DNA of 64,000 nt from CALKAL01 sp051846895 (lineage in GTDB: Bacteria > Bacillota > Bacilli > Bacillales > Alkalibacillaceae): NCBI GenBank assembly GCA_051846895.1, contig JBPYCQ010000009.1, positions 1-64,000 on the forward strand, written 5' to 3'. Shown here piece by piece: positions 37,332-46,497 of the stretch. Every line of letters starts with the position of its first letter. Within the stretch, counting starts at the first letter, position 1. The translations under genes and the position numbers were made by a program. The notes beneath the pieces are model-generated. The model ran no database searches. It had not been told where the DNA came from and was given only the letters and a program-made list of their open reading frames with translations.

Positions 37332-38099
37332 TTAATTAATAGAAAATATTTTCTTTGCATTTTTTGTCGTTTGTTCAGCCAGAGCTTCTAAATCCATCCC
37401 TCTTAATTCTGCTATTTTTTCTGCGACGAGTTTGACGTAGGCTGGTTCATTACGTTTACCTCGGTTTGGATGAGGGGCTAAAAATGGGCAATCTGTTTCA
37501 ATTAATAAACGTTCAATAGGAACTTCTTGTGCAACAACCTTAGGATCTGTTGCGTTTTTAAACGTCACTGGACCACCTAACGATATGTGAAAACCTAAAT
37601 CAATACACTCTTTAGCATAATCTACATTGTCACTAAAACAATGCATGATGCCACCTACCTCGCTAGCATTTTCTTCTTTCAAAATCGTTATGATATCTTC
37701 TGTTGCTTCACGATTATGAATGATGATTGGCATGTCTACCTTTTTTGCTAGTTGGATCTGTTTACGGAATACTTCTTTTTGAACATCTTTAGGTGATTTA
37801 TCCCAATGGTAATCTAAACCCATTTCACCGATGGCTACAACTTTTTTATGCTGACTCAACTCCTCAATCCAAGCTAAGTCTTCTTCTTTCATATCAATAG
37901 CGTCTACGGGATGCCATCCAACTGCTGCATATATAAAATCGTATTGTTCAGCAATTTCGAGTGCAAGTGGTATTGTTTTTCTATCAAAGCCAACAACAAC
38001 CATATTTGTCACCCCTGCATCAACTGCTTTTTGAATAACTTCATCACGATCTTCTTGAAATTGATCTGCATTTAAATGAACATGTGTGTCGAATAACAT
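37332..38099 (-). CDS. tatD: TatD-family metal-dependent DNase
   Basis: TIM-barrel hydrolase of the TatD/YabD family, active as a 3'-5' exonuclease in homologues. The 255-aa protein shows the metal-binding DTHVHL at the N-terminus, IGEMGLDYHW, IIHNREA, MHCFSD and LIETDCPFLAP. AGGAG lies before the ATG at 38099; a GTG three codons earlier is less likely. It follows metG by 75 bp. Confidence 0.95.
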   Translation of the reverse strand: MLFDTHVHLNADQFQEDRDEVIQKAVDAGVTNMVVVGFDRKTIPLALEIAEQYDFIYAAVGWHPVDAIDMKEEDLAWIEELSQHKKVVAIGEMGLDYHWDKSPKDVQKEVFRKQIQLAKKVDMPIIIHNREATEDIITILKEENASEVGGIMHCFSDNVDYAKECIDLGFHISLGGPVTFKNATDPKVVAQEVPIERLLIETDCPFLAPHPNRGKRNEPAYVKLVAEKIAELRGMDLEALAEQTTKNAKKIFSIN

Positions 38100-38150
38100 G
38101 TATAACACTCCTGTTTGTTTTTTGGTTATATTTTAAACGTAAACAGCAAA

Positions 38151-38174
38151 AGGGAACGAGTCCGCTCCCTTTAT
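38151..38174 (-). terminator. Possible terminator after metG
   Basis: AAAGGGAGCG and CGTTCCCTTT form a stem with a 4-nt loop on the minus strand (one wobble). The following T tract is poor (TGCTGTTT), so termination may be partial and tatD may be read through. Confidence 0.5.
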
Positions 38175-38182
38175 TTGCATAA

Positions 38183-40141
38183 TTATTTTATCTTCGTTCC
38201 ATTTGGTAAAGTTTGATCTACGGTAGCTAAAGATAATTGACCTGACTCATCTTCTCCAGCTAAAATCATTCCTTGAGATAATTCACCACGTAATTTAACT
38301 GGCTTTAAGTTGGCGACTAAGATTACTTTTTTGCCGACTAATTGTTCAGGGCTATAATATTTAGCTATACCTGAAACAACTTGTCGTTTTTCATCACCAA
38401 CATCTAATTGGATTTTTAATAGTTTATCTGCTTTCTCTACCTTTTCAGCTTTAATAACTTCAGCAACACGTAAATCTACTTTAAAGAAGTCATCAATTGT
38501 TATTTCATCAGTTTTTGTATTTTTCTCTTGTTCTTTTTCTTGAGCTGGCTTGACACTTTTTTGCATCATGTTTTTAATAGCTTCTACTTCTTTTTCTGTT
38601 TCTAGTCTTGGGAAAATAGGTTCGCCTTTTTTGACAACTTCACCATTTTGAACTAAATCATATTTCTCTAAACTATCCCACGTTTGCAATGATTGATCAT
38701 CTATACCTAGCTGATCAAAAATTCGTCTTGGCGTTGATGTTAAAAATGGCTGTAGCATAATCGCAATCTGTCTTAATGATTCGACTAGATGCGCCATAAC
38801 ATTACCTAATCTGTCTCTTTTAGATTCGTCTTTTGCCAAAACCCACGGCTCATTCTCATCAATATATTTATTTGAGCGACTAACGAATTGCCATATGGTT
38901 GATAAGGCAACGGAAAACTCCATATTCTCCATTGCATGTTCTACATCTTTTCTCGTTTTCTTTGCCGTTTCAATTAAATTTTTATCATAATCCGTTTCAT
39001 TTAATAGAATGGTTGGTATATTTCCATCAAAATATTTATTAATCATCGCTACTGTACGATTTAGTAAATTTCCAAGGTCATTTGCTAAATCATAATTTGT
39101 ACGTTCAACGAAAGCTTCTGGCGTAAATACACCATCTGAACCGAATGGAACCTCGCGTAATAAATAATAACGTAAGGCATCTAAACCATAACGGTCGATT
39201 AAATCAACTGGATCAACGACATTTCCTTTTGATTTAGACATTTTTCCATCTTTCATTAATAGCCAACCGTGTGCAAATACTTTTTTCGGCAGAGGTAAAT
39301 CTAAGGCCATGAGCATAATCGGCCAATAAATCGTATGGAAACGTACAATTTCCTTTCCGACTAAATGAACATCTGCTGGCCAATATTTTTGGTAACGTTC
39401 ATCTTGATCCGTTCCATAACCTAATGCTGTAATATAGTTAGTCAAAGCATCAATCCAAACGTATATAACATGTTTAGGGTCTCCTGGAACTTTAATGCCC
39501 CAATCAAATGTAGTACGTGATACAGCTAAATCTTCAAGACCTGGTTTTATGAAGTTGTTTAACATTTCATTTTTGCGAGTCTCTGGTTGGATAAAATCAG
39601 GATTCTCTTCGTAATATTCAACTAGTCGGTCAACATATTTACTCATTTTGAAAAAGTATGATTCCTCTTTCACTTTTTCAACGGAACGACCACAGTCTGG
39701 ACAATTTCCCTCTTCTAGTTGACGGTCAGTAAAAAATGATTCACAAGGTGTACAGTACCATCCTTCATATTCATCCAAATAAATATCACCTTGTTTGACT
39801 AACTGATCAAAAATTTTCTCAACAACTTTTTTATGTCTTTCTTCTGTCGTGCGAATAAAATCGTCATTAGAGATGTCTAGCTTTTTCCATAGCTTTTGAA
39901 TCCCATCTACAATGTTATCAACATATTGTTGTGGAGTTGTGCCTTCTTCTTCTGCCTTTCGTTGGATCTTTTGTCCGTGTTCATCTGTTCCGGTTAAATA
40001 CATGACATCAAAGCCACGTAATCGTTTATATCTAGCCATCGCATCACCAGCAACGGTCGTATACGCATGACCAATATGGAGATTTCCACTTGGGTAATAT
40101 ATTGGAGTTGTTATATAAAATGTCTTGTTTTCCTTTGGCAT
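38183..40141 (-). CDS. metG: Methionyl-tRNA synthetase
   Basis: It charges tRNA-Met with methionine. The 652-aa class I enzyme has the HIGH motif in SGNLHIGHAYTT (about 18-29), a zinc knuckle (CTPCESFF..CPDCG), the KMSKS loop DGKMSKSKGNVVDP, an anticodon-binding helical domain and a C-terminal EMAP/tRNA-binding domain (from about 545) for dimerisation. AGGAGG precedes the ATG. No T-box or S-box leader was found. It is called metS in B. subtilis. Confidence 0.98.
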   Translation of the reverse strand: MPKENKTFYITTPIYYPSGNLHIGHAYTTVAGDAMARYKRLRGFDVMYLTGTDEHGQKIQRKAEEEGTTPQQYVDNIVDGIQKLWKKLDISNDDFIRTTEERHKKVVEKIFDQLVKQGDIYLDEYEGWYCTPCESFFTDRQLEEGNCPDCGRSVEKVKEESYFFKMSKYVDRLVEYYEENPDFIQPETRKNEMLNNFIKPGLEDLAVSRTTFDWGIKVPGDPKHVIYVWIDALTNYITALGYGTDQDERYQKYWPADVHLVGKEIVRFHTIYWPIMLMALDLPLPKKVFAHGWLLMKDGKMSKSKGNVVDPVDLIDRYGLDALRYYLLREVPFGSDGVFTPEAFVERTNYDLANDLGNLLNRTVAMINKYFDGNIPTILLNETDYDKNLIETAKKTRKDVEHAMENMEFSVALSTIWQFVSRSNKYIDENEPWVLAKDESKRDRLGNVMAHLVESLRQIAIMLQPFLTSTPRRIFDQLGIDDQSLQTWDSLEKYDLVQNGEVVKKGEPIFPRLETEKEVEAIKNMMQKSVKPAQEKEQEKNTKTDEITIDDFFKVDLRVAEVIKAEKVEKADKLLKIQLDVGDEKRQVVSGIAKYYSPEQLVGKKVILVANLKPVKLRGELSQGMILAGEDESGQLSLATVDQTLPNGTKIK

Positions 40142-40357
40142 ACTATTTACCTCCTAAATTTATGTATGATTTAACATTTTTTTGTTTTCAATTTTTCAGA
40201 AATTTGGTAAACTATTGAACAGGTGCTAGGTACTATTGTAACGATTTAATTTTATTATTTCCATAAGAATGAAATAATTAACAAGCGAATATTTTACTAC
40301 GAATTAGGTATTTTCTCTTATGGCAAAGAAAAAATTAACAATTTTGTAGTTATTTTA

Positions 40358-40386
40358 TTGACGACAAAATAAAACAGTGGTACGCT
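40358..40386 (+). promoter_or_regulatory. Candidate promoter of abrB
   Basis: TTGACG (40358-40363), a 17-bp spacer and TACGCT (40381-40386) lie 49 bp before abrB. The -10 is weak. The reverse complement over 40358-40367 reads TTGTCGTCAA, resembling but not matching a 0A box; Spo0A represses abrB in B. subtilis. Confidence 0.5.
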
Positions 40387-40435
40387 AACATCTAAAAGAT
40401 AGCGATTATAAAAATGATCGAGAGGAGAGGAAAAA

Positions 40436-40714
40436 ATGAAATCTACAGGTATTGTAAGAAAAGTAGATGAATTGGGGAGAGTCGTTATTCCAATAGAATT
40501 GCGTCGCACACTAGATATAAACGTTAAAGACGCATTGGAAATCTATGTTGATGACGACAAAATCATACTTAAGAAATATAAACCATTCATGGCTTGTCAA
40601 ATTACTGGTGATATTTCTGATGACAACATCATTGTTGGTGATGGTCATATTGTCTTAAGTAAAGAAGGCGCTCAACAATTAATTGAAGAAATTCAAAAGA
40701 AATTCAATACGTAA
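40436..40714 (+). CDS. abrB: Transition-state regulator AbrB
   Basis: AbrB represses post-exponential genes during growth. The 92-aa protein starts MKSTGIVRKVDELGRVVIPI, the DNA-binding swapped hairpin nearly identical to B. subtilis AbrB, and ends in the shorter C-terminal oligomerisation domain (LSKEGAQQLIEEIQ). GAGAGGA precedes the ATG. It is transcribed against its neighbours, as in B. subtilis, between metG and rsmI. Confidence 0.97.
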   Translation: MKSTGIVRKVDELGRVVIPIELRRTLDINVKDALEIYVDDDKIILKKYKPFMACQITGDISDDNIIVGDGHIVLSKEGAQQLIEEIQKKFNT

Positions 40715-40717
40715 TAT

Positions 40718-40751
40718 CAAAGGTTACAGCTTCAAATTTAGCTGTAACCTT
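40718..40751. terminator. Bidirectional terminator between abrB and rsmI
   Basis: AAAGGTTACAGCT (40718-40730) and AGCTGTAACCTTT (40739-40751) form a 13-bp stem with an 8-nt loop. T-rich sequence follows on the plus strand, and it sits 7 bp beyond the convergent rsmI stop. Confidence 0.92.
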
Positions 40752-40757
40752 TTTATT

Positions 40758-41642
40758 TTATGAATCTTTTTGATGATACATTTGATAAATGTCCCGTTTT
40801 CCTTTATTTCGATCCTTTGCTACCATTTTAATTGCCTCTTTTGTCATGATGTTTTCATTATCAACATAATGGTCAACATGTTCGATAACTGACATCTCTT
40901 TCCACCATTCATCATGTTGTTGTTCAAATTCTCTCCTACCTTCAACAACAAGACAATACTCTCCACGTAGTTCTACATCATTAGTTTCAATCCATTCGAC
41001 TATTTCTTCTATTGTCCCGTAGGCATATTCTTCAAATTTTTTCGTTAATTCTCTTGCTAGTGTAATCATTCTATCACTTGAATAAATTTCTTTCATCACT
41101 TGTAACGTCTTTTTAACACGGTGTGGTGACTCATAAAATATGAGCGTGTGCTCTGTTTCACCTAACGATTTCAAAACTTCAATAATCTCATTTTTCTTTC
41201 GTGGTAAAAAGCCACAAAAGGTAAAGCTCCAAGATGGTATTCCTGATCCAACTAATGCCGTTAACGCCGCATTTGCACCTGGCAAAGCAACGACATCGAT
41301 ATTTTCTTCACGAGCACGTCTAACGAGTTCATAACCTGGATCTGAGATTACTGGCATTCCAGCATCACTTACTAAAGCAATGGTTTGCCCTTCTTTTAAT
41401 TTTGAAATCAGTTCAGTTTCCCGATCAAATTTATTATGCTCATGATAACTAATTAAAGGTGTATCAATTTGAAAGTGATTTAGTAGTTTTTTTGTCTGTC
41501 TTGTATCTTCACATGCAATCACATCGGCTTCTTTTAGTATATTAATCGCCCGAAATGTCATATCATCTAAATTGCCAATAGGAGTAGGGACCATATATAG
41601 TTTAGCTCGATCATTCAGAAAGCTTTTCTGTATGTGTACCAT
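40758..41642 (-). CDS. rsmI: 16S rRNA (cytidine-2'-O)-methyltransferase RsmI
   Basis: It 2'-O-methylates C1402 of 16S rRNA. The 294-aa protein of the tetrapyrrole-methylase fold shows LYMVPTPIGNLDDMTFRA, CEDTRQTKKLL and LVSDAGMPVISDPG. The ATG at 41642 has AAGGG about 10 nt before it and lies inside yabB, overlapping by 32 bp. The GIY-YIG gene yazA that usually sits between the two is absent. Confidence 0.95.
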   Translation of the reverse strand: MVHIQKSFLNDRAKLYMVPTPIGNLDDMTFRAINILKEADVIACEDTRQTKKLLNHFQIDTPLISYHEHNKFDRETELISKLKEGQTIALVSDAGMPVISDPGYELVRRAREENIDVVALPGANAALTALVGSGIPSWSFTFCGFLPRKKNEIIEVLKSLGETEHTLIFYESPHRVKKTLQVMKEIYSSDRMITLARELTKKFEEYAYGTIEEIVEWIETNDVELRGEYCLVVEGRREFEQQHDEWWKEMSVIEHVDHYVDNENIMTKEAIKMVAKDRNKGKRDIYQMYHQKDS

Positions 41643-42399
41643 GTAACCTACACCCTTCCTCACCATACAATATTTTAGCTACTTCTTCTGTATAATTCCC
41701 ATCTATATCATGAACAAAAATAGGAGGTAGCACTTTTAGTTCTGGTTTCCCATCTCTAGCGAATTCTATTAAGACAATATTTGCTTCCCTATCTCTTTTC
41801 GGATAAATCAATTGCATTCTTTTAGGTTCTAAACGATATTTCCTTGCTACATCAAATATTTCTGACAATCTTGATGGGCGGTGGACGATTGAGACTTTAC
41901 CACCTGGCTTAACTAATTGACTGCAGGACTTTAGGACGTCTTCTAATGTACAATGAATTTCATGTCTTGCAATTGCTAGATGCTCGTTTACATTATATTT
42001 TTCAATTGACTCTGTCTTGAAATAAGGCGGATTACATGTCACGACATCAAATTTGTTATATCCGAGTTGTTCTGGCATATCTTTAAGATCCCCATGAACC
42101 ATTTCTATTTGGTCAGTCAATTTATTAAGTTTCACATTTCTAACTGCCATATCGTAAAGCCGTTCTTGAATTTCAACACCAATTATTTTTGCCTCTGACT
42201 GTTTTGATAAAAATAATGGAATGACACCATTACCCGTACATAAATCAATAATTTCTCCACGTTTAATTGGTAAGTATGTAAAATGCGATAATAAAACAGC
42301 ATCTAAAGAAAACGCAAAAACAGTCGGACTTTGAATAATTTTACGCTTGTGATCAGCTAATAAATAATCAATTCTTTCGTCACCTTTAAGCTCGACCAT
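41611..42399 (-). CDS. yabB: tRNA1(Val) N6-adenine methyltransferase-like protein YabB
   Basis: A 262-aa SAM-dependent methyltransferase of the TrmN6 family. The SAM-binding motif LCTGNGVIPLFLSK and the N6-adenine signature VTCNPPYFKTES are visible. The ATG at 42399 has AAAGGA 9 nt before it; the frame is open to 42420. The tRNA target is inferred from the family, not shown. The 21-bp repeat array lies just upstream. Confidence 0.93.
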   Translation of the reverse strand: MVELKGDERIDYLLADHKRKIIQSPTVFAFSLDAVLLSHFTYLPIKRGEIIDLCTGNGVIPLFLSKQSEAKIIGVEIQERLYDMAVRNVKLNKLTDQIEMVHGDLKDMPEQLGYNKFDVVTCNPPYFKTESIEKYNVNEHLAIARHEIHCTLEDVLKSCSQLVKPGGKVSIVHRPSRLSEIFDVARKYRLEPKRMQLIYPKRDREANIVLIEFARDGKPELKVLPPIFVHDIDGNYTEEVAKILYGEEGCRLHGTHTEKLSE

Positions 42400-42508
42400 A
42401 GTTATTGATCCTTTCTTCATTTGAAAATGGTAGTGCGTAGTTGATTAAGGGTGTAACAAATAGGGTACAAAAGTTTAATCTTTATTAAAAATAGGATGAA
42501 TACGCTAG

Positions 42509-42718
42509 TTTGAACAATGGCGGCTCAACTTTGAACAATTGCAACCCTACTTTGAACAATCACACCGCAACTTTGAACAATTACAATCCATCTTTGAACA
42601 ATCACAGCTCAACTTTGAACAATCACACCGCAACTTTGAACAATCGCAGCTCATCTTTGAACAATCATTACACTTGTTTGAACAATGGCATTCTAATTTT
42701 AAACTATGGTACTCTTAC
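42509..42718 (+). repeat. Array of 10 repeats, exact 21-bp period, TTTGAACAAT core
   Basis: Copies start at 42509 and then every 21 bp through 42698. The first nine have an invariant TTTGAACAAT; the tenth is TTTAAACTAT. The other 11 bases vary around YRCANCYCAAC, though copies 3 and 6 are identical over 21 bp. The array fills most of the 357-bp gap between yabA and yabB. Two plus-strand frames stay open through it only because 21 is a multiple of 3; neither has a ribosome site. The function is unknown. Confidence 0.95.
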
Positions 42719-42730
42719 AAAAAAATAAAG

Positions 42731-42762
42731 ACACCCTTTGCCTTATCATGTGCAAAGGATGC
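42731..42762 (-). terminator. Terminator after yabA
   Basis: CCTTTGC and GCAAAGG form a 7-bp core stem, with weaker flanking pairs; on the minus strand TCTTTATTTTTTT follows. It lies between the repeat array and yabA. Confidence 0.75.
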
Positions 42763-42777
42763 TTATAAATTAATCGA

Positions 42778-43134
42778 TTATCCAAAAAATTTCAAACAAA
42801 ACATGCAATCTTCTTCTTCTCTAGGAGTCCCAAAGTAAACATGACAAATATGAAAACCTTCTTCATAGATACGCGCTAGATTGTCATATCCTTCCCCAGT
42901 TGGTTGTCCCTTATTAGCCTCATTAGATTCAGAATCACTTCGGTTATTTTGTTCAGGCTGTATTTCTTCTAAACGCTGTCTTAGATGATGGTTTTCATGT
43001 GCTAAATGGTGATTTTCCTCTACTAGCTGCACGAAATATTGCTTGAGTGTACCGAAGTCAGCTTGTAAATCTGTAAACCGCTTCTCTAATTGAGTAAAAC
43101 GATCTAACATCTCTTTCTTATTCACATCATCCAC
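42778..43134 (-). CDS. yabA: Replication initiation control protein YabA
   Basis: YabA binds DnaA and DnaN and limits re-initiation of replication. The 118-aa protein has an N-terminal leucine-zipper coiled coil (about 8-55), a variable linker, and the C-terminal zinc domain with HVYFGTPREEEDCMFCLKF carrying H and two C ligands. It starts 5 bp after the ricT stop. Confidence 0.95.
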   Translation of the reverse strand: MDDVNKKEMLDRFTQLEKRFTDLQADFGTLKQYFVQLVEENHHLAHENHHLRQRLEEIQPEQNNRSDSESNEANKGQPTGEGYDNLARIYEEGFHICHVYFGTPREEEDCMFCLKFFG

Positions 43135-43139
43135 CTCGA

Positions 43140-43970
43140 TTATTCTGCGGCTGAAACGGTAATAGCACCTTCTTCTATTAATTCATCAAGTGTATATTCA
43201 ATAACTCGTTCCATCTCACTTATTTCAACTTGAATTAATCTTTCAAGAATATTCAACCCAACGACTTTACCTTTACCTCTTGATGTCACTATTTCTTCTC
43301 CGAGATCCGGAAGTTCCCGTTTTGCTTCTTCATAAGTGTCGTTCTCATATTTAAGGCAACACATGAGACGTCCACATAATCCAGAAATTTTTGCAGGATT
43401 TAATGATAGATTTTGGTCCTTTGCCATCTTAATAGACACAGGCTCAAAGTCACCTAAAAAAGTTGAACAACAAAGCATACGGCCACAAGGTCCAATTCCA
43501 CCCAGTAATTTCGCCTCATCGCGGACACCAATCTGTCTAAGTTCGATTCGTGTTTTAAAAACAGATGCTAAATCTTTGACTAACTCACGAAAGTCAACTC
43601 TACCATCAGCTGTAAAGTAAAAAATAATCTTATTACGGTCAAACGTAAATTCAGCATCAACTAAGTTCATCTCTAGTTCATGTTCCCGTATTTTTTCCGT
43701 ACATATTTGAAAAGCTTCTTCAGTCTTTTCGTTATTCTCACTAACGGTCAAATGGTCTTTCTCATTAGCGACACGGATCACTTTCTTCAACGGTAGAACC
43801 ACGTCTTCCTCGTCAACTCTTTTATTCGGAATGACGACCTTGCCGTATTCTATTCCACGCACTGTTTCAACAATCACATGATCATCAAGTGTTAATTCAT
43901 TATCACCTGGATCAAAATAATATATTTTACCCGCTTTTTTAAAACGGACACCAATAACTTCAATCAACAA
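43140..43970 (-). CDS. ricT: RicT (YaaT), Y-complex protein
   Basis: RicT joins RicA and RicF in the Fe-S-bearing Y-complex that works with RNase Y in mRNA maturation and affects sporulation and competence. The 276-aa PSP1 domain protein has the cysteine cluster GPCGRMLCCSTF and SGLCGRLMCCLKYE. The C-terminus LIEEGAITVSAAE is family-like. It starts 8 bp after holB. Confidence 0.95.
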   Translation of the reverse strand: MLIEVIGVRFKKAGKIYYFDPGDNELTLDDHVIVETVRGIEYGKVVIPNKRVDEEDVVLPLKKVIRVANEKDHLTVSENNEKTEEAFQICTEKIREHELEMNLVDAEFTFDRNKIIFYFTADGRVDFRELVKDLASVFKTRIELRQIGVRDEAKLLGGIGPCGRMLCCSTFLGDFEPVSIKMAKDQNLSLNPAKISGLCGRLMCCLKYENDTYEEAKRELPDLGEEIVTSRGKGKVVGLNILERLIQVEISEMERVIEYTLDELIEEGAITVSAAE

Positions 43971-43978
43971 CTATCACC

Positions 43979-44968
43979 TCATCTTTGCAACATAAGGACT
44001 AAATATTCCATCGTAAGCGTACTATGAACATTTTGCGTTAACTTTCTTTTAGCATGTAAAATCTCATAAACAATAGCTTTTGCCTCCGATAGACTAACAA
44101 CTGAACAATATTTCTCAAGCCTTTCCAATTGATCAATTAGAACAATGGCTTCCTCTTGATCTAAATGGAAGGAGATAATATCTTGATACCATAAAAGTAA
44201 TAAATCCAACCCGAATTCTATTTGTTGTCTGTCTTTAAAATGTTTTAGCCACGTCTGATGTAAAAATATATAGCCTTCTTCATTAGGATTCATCACTTTG
44301 TCTATTAATTGTACCATTATTTTTCGTGCATCGGCAAACCAATCATCTCCATTTAGACGAATTGCTTCCTCATGACTGATATTCATAGCTGCCAACATTT
44401 TTGCCGTAGACAAAGCTAGTCCTTCTTTTGATAATTGTTGAGTAACATCTTCCGTCGTTAATGGATGAAAAGTAATCCTTTGACAACGAGATATAATCGT
44501 ATCAAGCATTCTTCCAATCTGATTAGTTATTAAAATAGCAACAGTCTCCCTACTTGGCTCCTCTAAAAATTTTAACAGACGGTTAGCAGCGTTCACTGTC
44601 ATTTTTTCTGCTTCTAATATGATATATACTTTCTGTGTAGACTCTAATCCTGAATATGTAAATTCCTTTTGTAAAAAAGTGATTTGTTCCTTTTTTATAG
44701 ATTGTCCATCTGGTTCTATAAAATGGACATCTGGATGATTTCCTGATTGAATTCTTTTACACTGAGAACAATTTAAGCAAGGTGCCGCGCCTTCACTATT
44801 ATCCTCACAAAAATAACGCATAGCAAATAAGAGACTGGCTTGTCGTTTGCCAGTCCCTGAAGGTCCGTGAAAAAGGTAAGCGTGTGCTATTCGTTTTTTT
44901 AATATACTATTTTGTAGCATTTTCGTTGCGATTGGCTGGATTGTTTGTAATTCAGACCACGCTGTCAT
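43979..44968 (-). CDS. holB: DNA polymerase III subunit delta'
   Basis: A clamp-loader subunit that works with DnaX and HolA. The 329-aa AAA+ protein has GPSGTGKRQ (about 35-43), a zinc module CLNCSQCKRIQSGNHPD, ILEAEKMTVNAANRLLKFLEEP and the ISRCQRI sensor motif. It is packed between yaaR (16 bp) and ricT. Confidence 0.95.
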   Translation of the reverse strand: MTAWSELQTIQPIATKMLQNSILKKRIAHAYLFHGPSGTGKRQASLLFAMRYFCEDNSEGAAPCLNCSQCKRIQSGNHPDVHFIEPDGQSIKKEQITFLQKEFTYSGLESTQKVYIILEAEKMTVNAANRLLKFLEEPSRETVAILITNQIGRMLDTIISRCQRITFHPLTTEDVTQQLSKEGLALSTAKMLAAMNISHEEAIRLNGDDWFADARKIMVQLIDKVMNPNEEGYIFLHQTWLKHFKDRQQIEFGLDLLLLWYQDIISFHLDQEEAIVLIDQLERLEKYCSVVSLSEAKAIVYEILHAKRKLTQNVHSTLTMEYLVLMLQR

Positions 44969-44984
44969 CTTACTTCATCCTAAC

Positions 44985-45425
44985 TTATACGTATAAATTC
45001 ACGAGTAAACCTTTAATCTCACCAATAACATCTAAAACATCAAGTGCTTGTTTTTCTTGATCTAATACATCATCTGTTAATTGAATTAATTTTTCATCTA
45101 TTTGCTTAACTAGTATCAACTGACGATTGTCTCCGTTCATATTCCAGCTACGTTTTTGATCAAGTTCAAGGCCGTATTGTACAGCTTCTTGAATAAATTT
45201 TTTAACCATATTTTTATACTTGGCTAAATCTTTGAATGTCCGTGAACTAGCCAGTTTATCGCCCTGCTTTGTAATGTCGTGCAATAGGCGATTTAATTCA
45301 TTTTCATGCATCTTTAATTTTTCATGTTGAACAACTTGTTGAAAAGATACAGACGATTGAGATCTATTTGCTAAGCTTTTCTGCCCTGTCTCTAGCTGTG
45401 AACGTAGCTCTTGACTTATTTTCAC
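44985..45425 (-). CDS. yaaR: DUF327 protein YaaR
   Basis: A 146-aa, mostly alpha-helical protein of the YaaR family; the function is unknown. The sequence SFQQVVQHEKLKMHENELNRL and the helical rest match. It lies in the tmk-darA-yaaR-holB cluster, 17 bp after darA. Confidence 0.9.
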   Translation of the reverse strand: MKISQELRSQLETGQKSLANRSQSSVSFQQVVQHEKLKMHENELNRLLHDITKQGDKLASSRTFKDLAKYKNMVKKFIQEAVQYGLELDQKRSWNMNGDNRQLILVKQIDEKLIQLTDDVLDQEKQALDVLDVIGEIKGLLVNLYV

Positions 45426-45442
45426 GGCCGTCCACTCCTTAA

Positions 45443-45772
45443 CTAAAACTGTTGAAACAAATCAATCGGTAAGACGAAGACCGTCGCCCCACCAACTTCA
45501 ACTTTGACAGGCTTTGGAATATACGAATCCGCATTCCCACCCATTGGCGAAATTGGTGCAACCATTTGATCTCGTTTACTACAATTGTCTTTAATGACTT
45601 CGAGCGCTTGATCCACATACTGATCTTCACACCCAATCATTAACGTCGTGTTACCTTCTTTTAAAAACCCACCACTTGAAGCTAGTTTAGTTGTTTTAAA
45701 CTTGCTCTTGGATAAAGCATCAACTAAACGATTGGCATCTTTATCCTGTACAACTGCAAGGATTAATTTCAT
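45443..45772 (-). CDS. darA: PII-like cyclic di-AMP receptor DarA (YaaQ)
   Basis: DarA is a trimeric PII-like protein that binds c-di-AMP; its downstream target is unknown. The 109-aa protein starts MKLILAVVQDKDANRLVDAL and has the family C-terminus GGATVFVLPIDLFQQF. Full length. It lies 80 bp after tmk. Confidence 0.95.
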   Translation of the reverse strand: MKLILAVVQDKDANRLVDALSKSKFKTTKLASSGGFLKEGNTTLMIGCEDQYVDQALEVIKDNCSKRDQMVAPISPMGGNADSYIPKPVKVEVGGATVFVLPIDLFQQF

Positions 45773-45852
45773 CCTTTTCCTCCTTCAAAACATCTTTATT
45801 ACTATTATAACAAGTTGTCAGAAGATTTAGCAGTAATTTATTAATTTCTTAC

Positions 45853-46482
45853 CTATTTATCTAAAAAATTTTGTACTACTTTTAAACAATCAGCTTGTAC
45901 TTGACCTTGTGACTGGTTCGCATTAATGACTTTAATTCGTTCTGGAAATTTTCCACTTAACAGACGGTATGCCTCAAATACTTTTTCATGAAAAGCTAAT
46001 TTCTCCAAGTCTAAACGGTTTTGTTCACGTGATTCGTTTTGCTCGATTCGTTCTAGCCCGATTTTGGGATCTAACTCAAAAAGAATCGTTAAGTCAGGCA
46101 TACGTGATTCAATGGCAAATTGATTAATTGTATACACTTCTTCAATACCAAGACCACGGGCATAGCCTTGATAAGCTAGACTACTATCTATAAAGCGATC
46201 ACATAAAACGATCTTTCCTTCATTCAAGGCTGGAATGACGCGTTCAACAAGATGCTGCCTTCTTGCAGCGGCATATAATAGCGCCTCTGTCCTTCCATCC
46301 ATTGCCGTATGATTTTTATCTAAAATAATATCTCTTATTTTTTCTGATATTTCAATCCCACCAGGCTCACGAGTTTTAATCACTTCGTAGCCTTGATTAA
46401 CTAACTGCTCATACACATACTGCATAACAGTCGTTTTCCCTGCGCCTTCAACGCCTTCAAATGTGATAAATAATCCTTTCAA
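45853..46482 (-). CDS. tmk: Thymidylate kinase
   Basis: It phosphorylates dTMP to dTDP. The 209-aa protein has the P-loop FEGVEGAGKTTVMQ (about 8-21), TREPGG (37-42), and the DRF motif in LCDRFIDSSLAYQG. It follows yaaO by 15 bp. Confidence 0.97.
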   Translation of the reverse strand: MKGLFITFEGVEGAGKTTVMQYVYEQLVNQGYEVIKTREPGGIEISEKIRDIILDKNHTAMDGRTEALLYAAARRQHLVERVIPALNEGKIVLCDRFIDSSLAYQGYARGLGIEEVYTINQFAIESRMPDLTILFELDPKIGLERIEQNESREQNRLDLEKLAFHEKVFEAYRLLSGKFPERIKVINANQSQGQVQADCLKVVQNFLDK

Positions 46483-46497
46483 GTCGATAACTCCTCT

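Noticed and set aside
38183..40435. T-box or S-box leader before metG
   Set aside because: No T-box sequence such as AGGGTGG with ACCGCG and no S-box hallmark is seen in the leader.
42509..42718. CRISPR array
   Set aside because: The period is only 21 bp with a 10-bp core and 11-bp variable part, far below CRISPR repeat and spacer sizes, and no cas genes are near.
42510..42728. Open frame of 72 codons with a heptapeptide repeat (LNN every 7 residues) through the repeat array, and a second frame with FEQ repeats
   Set aside because: The 21-bp period is a multiple of three, so any stop-free frame stays open. No ribosome site precedes either frame, and two overlapping frames are open at once.
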